DNA of 8,233 nt from positions 1 to 8,233 of the forward strand of contig JADGNM010000099.1 of the NCBI GenBank assembly GCA_017883485.1, written 5' to 3'. Numbering within the stretch: position 1 is the first letter of the stretch; each line of letters starts with the position of its first letter. Position numbers and translations under genes: made by a program. The notes below the pieces were generated by a model. That model was not told the origin of the DNA, did not search any database, and saw only the letters and a program-made list of their open reading frames with translations. Positions 5,301 through 8,233 of the stretch are shown here, in pieces. The DNA comes from Methanosarcina sp. (GTDB lineage: Archaea; Halobacteriota; Methanosarcinia; Methanosarcinales; Methanosarcinaceae).

Positions 5301-7739
5301 CTACTCTGCCGGCGTTCTCATTCCGTAGAATGAGCGCCATACGAAGAACAGGGCAATCAAAAGGAATATCCCGCCTACATAGAGAGCTATACTTCTGAAC
5401 GCCTCGGATATGGCAATTTCCATTGCTAGCAAACCGAACAGGGTAGTGAACTTGATAATTGGGTTCAAAGCTACTGAGGAAGTATCTTTAAAAGGATCAC
5501 CTACAGTATCACCCACTATTGTTGCTTCATGCAAAGCCGTGCCTTTTTCCTGCAGATCTACTTCAACAACTTTTTTAGCATTATCCCAGCATCCGCCGGC
5601 ATTAGCCATGAACACAGCCTGGAACAAGCCGAATACCGCAATGGAGATCAGGTAGGAAACGAACAGCGCTACGGATTGATTTCCACTTACGGGAGCGGAG
5701 AGGCAAGAGAATGCCAGTGTAAAAGAAAATATGGCGATAAATATGTTGAACATCCCTTGCTGTGCATACTGGGTACAGATCTTTACAACTTCTTTTGAGT
5801 TCTCCAGGGTTGCTTTCTGGCTGGCACCTTCATCCAGTCGGATGTTCTTTTTGATATATTCAACCGCCCGGTGGGCTCCAGTAGTTACGGCCTGGATTGA
5901 TGCCCCAGTAAACCAGTAGATTACGGAACCGCCTGCTAAGAATCCCAGGATGGTATAGGGATTGAGCAAAGTCAGAATTTCTTCCGGCTGTACCCCCAGG
6001 ACATTTTTAATAACCAGGACCAGCGAAAAGATCATTGTTGTTGCGCCAACCACTGCGGTACCTATTAAAACCGGTTTGGCAGTAGCTTTAAAGGTATTTC
6101 CTGCTCCATCATTGGCTTCCAGATAGTGTTTGGCCCTATTGAAATCAGGCTTGAAGCCAAAATCATTCTGGATCTGCTGATCGATATTAGGAATTGTTTC
6201 TATAAGTGACAGCTCGTAAATTGACTGGGCATTATCTGTTACGGGTCCGTAGCTATCAACGGCTATGGTAACCGGGCCCATGCCCAGCATCCCAAAAGCT
6301 ACCAGGCCAAATGCAAATATGGAGGGGTAGATCATTATCTCACTCAGACCATACCCACTAGCATAATAAGCAGCAAACATCAGTGCGATGAACACCATGC
6401 CGATCCAGAAAGCACTGAAGTTACCTGCGACCAGTCCGGACAGGATGTTCAGCGAGGGGCCCCCTTCGCGAGAAGTTTTGACAACTTCAAGTACATGCAG
6501 ACAATTAGGGCTAGTAAATTTTTTGGTAACTTCGGGAATCAAAGCTGCTCCCAGGGTACCACAACTTATTATTACTGAGAGCACCAGCCAGAGCTTTTCC
6601 AACTGGGCAGGTACACCGGAACCCGGCCCTAACAGATAATAGCTTAAAACAAAAGTTACCGCGATAGAAAGAATTGAGGTAATCCATACCAGACTGGTCA
6701 GGGGCTGTTCAAAATCGAAATCAGTTTTGCTGCCGAATCTTACCTGGCTGAAAGCTCTATTAATATAGAACGAACAGATGGAGGTAAGTATCATAAGTAT
6801 GCGCATGACGAAGATCCAGGTGAGCAGGATGCCAGTCAGGGCAGGCTGCACAGCCAGAACTATGAATGAGATTAAGGCTACGCCGGTTACACCGTAAGTT
6901 TCGAATCCGTCTGCGGTCGGTCCTACGCTATCACCTGCGTTATCTCCCGTGCAGTCGGCAATAACACCAGGGTTACGCGGGTCGTCCTCTTTTATTCCAA
7001 AGACTATTTTCATCAGGTCAGAACCGATATCCGCAATCTTGGTGAATATCCCACCGGCGATACGCAGGACACTGGCTCCCAAGGATTCTCCAACTGCAAA
7101 GCCTATGAAGCTTGCTCCGGCCAGTTCCCGCGGAACAAACAGCAGGATGATTAACATCATTATTAGCTCAACGCAGACCAGAAGGACCCCTATGCTCATG
7201 CCTGCATCCAGAGCGATGTTTAACATTTTCAAAGGTTTTGTTTCCAAGGAAGCGAATGCAGTTCTGCTGTTAGCTAAGGTATTCATACGAATACCATACC
7301 ATGCAACACTGTAGGAACCCAACATACCTAATATGGCCCAGGCCAGGATGATCAAAACCCCACTTAAAGGTGTTTTCTGCAGGAAGCCATAGTAGAAGGC
7401 TATACAGGCGCCTATAAAAACAAACAATATGCCCAGTAATTTACCCTGCTGGATAAGATATGTCTTACACGTCTCGTAAATCGTGCTGGCTACATCTAGC
7501 ATGGACTGGTGGGCCTGAATTCTTCTTACCTTTATGAATTGGTAAAGACCGAATAGCATGCCTAATACACAGACGACAATACCGTAGAGCAGTAAATTAT
7601 TTTGCTCCTGGCTCAAGTTCGGAATATTAAGATTTGCCTCACTGGCAGATGCTATTGCTGGTGTTAGTGACAGCATAGCTAAGCCAAACAGAGCTTTGAG
7701 CGTTGCCTTAGCCATTTTATTTTTAGTTATTATCTCCAT
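5301..7739 (-). CDS. hppA: Divergent potassium-independent proton-pumping membrane pyrophosphatase
   Basis: An 812-residue integral membrane protein with about 16 membrane segments that splits pyrophosphate to drive ion export. The catalytic motifs are all present. These are TKIADIGSDL (233-242, K234, D237, D241), KEDDPRNP (250-257), ADCTGDNAGDS (261-271, D262, D266, N267, D270), E280, DSYGPVTDN (495-503), DGAGNT (544-549), NAGGCWDNAKK (713-723) and GDTVGDPFKDT (743-753). K551, just after GNTF, is the residue that makes family members potassium-independent. The flanking text (CTGDNAGDSVGPTADGFETY in place of the usual N-V-G-D-N-V-G-D) places it in the distant clade known from Chlorobium limicola and Cellulomonas fimi, described as sodium-regulated proton pumps. 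Canonical enzymes are about 670-770 residues. The excess here includes an N-terminal 30 residues resembling a signal peptide (LFGLAMLSLTPAIASA). The ATG at 7739 is preferred over residue 9 because of the upstream GTGATC. Confidence 0.95.
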   Translation of the reverse strand: MEIITKNKMAKATLKALFGLAMLSLTPAIASASEANLNIPNLSQEQNNLLLYGIVVCVLGMLFGLYQFIKVRRIQAHQSMLDVASTIYETCKTYLIQQGKLLGILFVFIGACIAFYYGFLQKTPLSGVLIILAWAILGMLGSYSVAWYGIRMNTLANSRTAFASLETKPLKMLNIALDAGMSIGVLLVCVELIMMLIILLFVPRELAGASFIGFAVGESLGASVLRIAGGIFTKIADIGSDLMKIVFGIKEDDPRNPGVIADCTGDNAGDSVGPTADGFETYGVTGVALISFIVLAVQPALTGILLTWIFVMRILMILTSICSFYINRAFSQVRFGSKTDFDFEQPLTSLVWITSILSIAVTFVLSYYLLGPGSGVPAQLEKLWLVLSVIISCGTLGAALIPEVTKKFTSPNCLHVLEVVKTSREGGPSLNILSGLVAGNFSAFWIGMVFIALMFAAYYASGYGLSEIMIYPSIFAFGLVAFGMLGMGPVTIAVDSYGPVTDNAQSIYELSLIETIPNIDQQIQNDFGFKPDFNRAKHYLEANDGAGNTFKATAKPVLIGTAVVGATTMIFSLVLVIKNVLGVQPEEILTLLNPYTILGFLAGGSVIYWFTGASIQAVTTGAHRAVEYIKKNIRLDEGASQKATLENSKEVVKICTQYAQQGMFNIFIAIFSFTLAFSCLSAPVSGNQSVALFVSYLISIAVFGLFQAVFMANAGGCWDNAKKVVEVDLQEKGTALHEATIVGDTVGDPFKDTSSVALNPIIKFTTLFGLLAMEIAISEAFRSIALYVGGIFLLIALFFVWRSFYGMRTPAE

Positions 7740-7745
7740 TTAGCC

Positions 7746-7758
7746 GATCACTTCTCCC
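7746..7758 (-). promoter_or_regulatory. Ribosome binding site of the pump gene
   Basis: On the minus strand GGGAGAAGTGATC lies 6 nt before the ATG at 7739. GTGATC matches the 16S tail directly, and GGGAG gives a second partial match two bases further off. It supports the first ATG; the Met at residue 9 has only a distant GGAG. Confidence 0.5.
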
Positions 7759-7792
7759 ATGGCATCTTTAAAAACTAAATTTAGATGTTAAT

Positions 7793-7826
7793 TGTTTAAG
7801 CCTATTTCTCGACGAAAGCTTAAACA
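7793..7826. promoter_or_regulatory. Inverted repeat over the predicted transcription start of the pump gene
   Basis: TGTTTAAGC (7793-7801) and GCTTAAACA (7818-7826) are perfect nine-base arms. Inside the 16-nt loop TTTC (7805-7808) pairs with GAAA (7814-7817), so the stem nearly continues, with a CTA bulge on one side. The right arm ends 9 bases downstream of the TATA box, and the predicted start (about 7812) is inside the loop. That is the classical place for an archaeal repressor to block polymerase; the alternative is a 5' mRNA hairpin. The regulator is unknown. Confidence 0.5.
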
Positions 7827-7834
7827 GTTATTAT

Positions 7835-7842
7835 TTATATAA
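7835..7842 (-). promoter_or_regulatory. TATA box of the pump gene
   Basis: On the minus strand AAAAAGCTTATATAAAT has an A-rich factor-B recognition element followed by TTATATAA. The start of transcription is expected near 7812, giving a leader of about 72 nt. The box is nearly symmetrical, so plus-strand firing cannot be excluded, but no real gene lies that way. Confidence 0.6.
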
Positions 7843-8156
7843 GCTTTTTTACTCTTTTGGCTGAATTAATGATTTTCCATTTGTTAGTATGAGAATCCCT
7901 TTCTTTCTACTACTAATATATGTTTTCCCATCTGCTGATATAGCCAAAATACAAATCCACATGAAGCGGCAATCGCCTTCTTCATACTATACTATATACT
8001 TTCCCATCCGCATATCAGGAATAAAACATAAATCCATAAGGTGCGGCATATTGTACAAGAAAATCCAACCTGAGACCAGAACAGGCACTTGCCGAGAACT
8101 ACCAATGACACTCTAAGTTTTAATAATATTGATCCACTTTATTACTAGGGAGCGCA
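7843..8156. other. Intergenic stretch with no supported gene
   Basis: A plus-strand open frame at 7889-8116 begins MRIPFFLLLIYVF but has no ribosome site, unusual ATA-heavy codon use and no recognisable domain. I leave it out. If the stem-loop to the right is the end of a tnpB element, this is where the tnpB 3' part should be; I find no zinc-finger or RuvC motif in any plus-strand frame. The segment is therefore either unrelated flank or deeply decayed element DNA. Confidence 0.4.
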
Positions 8157-8205
8157 GAGGGTCACGAATACCCCGACCTTCAGGTTGGGGATGAAGTGGA
8201 CCCTC
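8133..8205 (+). mobile_element. IS200/IS605-type right end without tnpB
   Basis: The core hairpin CCCCGACC (8171-8178), loop TTCA, GGTTGGGG (8183-8190) has one G-U pair. It sits in the context GAATA-hairpin-ATGAAGT, very close to the form usual at the 3' end of tnpB elements (GAA, a CCCCG stem with a TTCA loop, GGGGA, GA, GT). It is wrapped by GAGGGTC (8157-8163) with GACCCTC (8199-8205). TCCACTT (8133-8139) can also pair with AAGTGGA (8194-8200), crossing the outer stem as a pseudoknot or switching with it. In living elements this region is also the 3' scaffold of the TnpB guide RNA. Here no tnpB or tnpA is visible, so it is a remnant or a tnpB-less derivative. TTTTT at 8211-8215 leaves an intrinsic terminator as the alternative. 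Confidence 0.5.
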
Positions 8206-8211
8206 GCCTCT

Positions 8212-8229
8212 TTTTGATTCCGATCAAAA
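8212..8229. repeat. Short perfect inverted repeat at the right edge
   Basis: TTTTGAT (8212-8218) and ATCAAAA (8223-8229) flank the loop TCCG. It follows the element-end hairpins within seven bases. It could be a regulatory palindrome of the next gene, or part of the same structured RNA. Confidence 0.45.
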
Positions 8230-8233
8230 TCTA

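Noticed and set aside
7889..8116. 75-codon plus-strand frame starting MRIPFFLLLIYVF
   Set aside because: No ribosome site, ATA-heavy codons unlike the real genes, no domain; the hydrophobic start is likely chance.

Overview
The window looks like chromosome from a Methanosarcina-type methanogenic archaeon. The grounds are AT-rich intergenic DNA with archaeal TATA boxes, an archaeal PUA-domain RNA-binding protein, Shine-Dalgarno sites fitting the archaeal 16S tail (AAGGTGAT), and a remnant of a methanosarcinal-looking canonical membrane pyrophosphatase. The species cannot be fixed from the sequence alone. All confident genes are on the minus strand.

Right to left, in the direction of transcription: the right edge (8157-8233) carries nested stem-loops matching the right end of an IS200/IS605 (tnpB-type) element, with no tnpB left. 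Then comes a promoter with an inverted repeat over the predicted start of transcription, followed by a complete 812-residue membrane-bound pyrophosphatase (5301-7739). This enzyme is highly divergent, has all catalytic motifs, carries the lysine that marks potassium independence, and has an unusual signal-peptide-like N-terminus. Downstream is an interspersed palindromic repeat (5162-5240). About 0.5 kb further on lies a 66-codon internal scrap of a different, canonical membrane pyrophosphatase (4626-4823). The locus therefore holds a living divergent pump beside the fossil of a classical one.

The middle (3204-5160) is gene-poor and littered with decayed reading frames. It also holds a TATA box spaced to start transcription at an inverted repeat whose loop has two copies of a 15-bp C-rich repeat (four G-runs on the minus strand), a candidate small RNA or structural element. 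A small Cys-rich hypothetical protein (3722-4018) and a frameshifted small gene (3408-3643) lie in the left half of this region.

The left third is a probable minus-strand transcription unit: two paralogous major facilitator transporters (2061-3185, then 676-1848) and a PUA-domain protein (114-599). The 'spacer' between the transporters is an uninterrupted Lys/Arg-rich frame, in phase with the first transporter beyond its TGA stop. It ends in an ATGA overlap with the start of the second transporter.

The best candidates for something new are this in-phase basic extension, the quadruplex-in-a-hairpin element, the co-location of two membrane pyrophosphatase lineages, and the tnpB-less element end. 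No complete undescribed defence or mobile system is visible.
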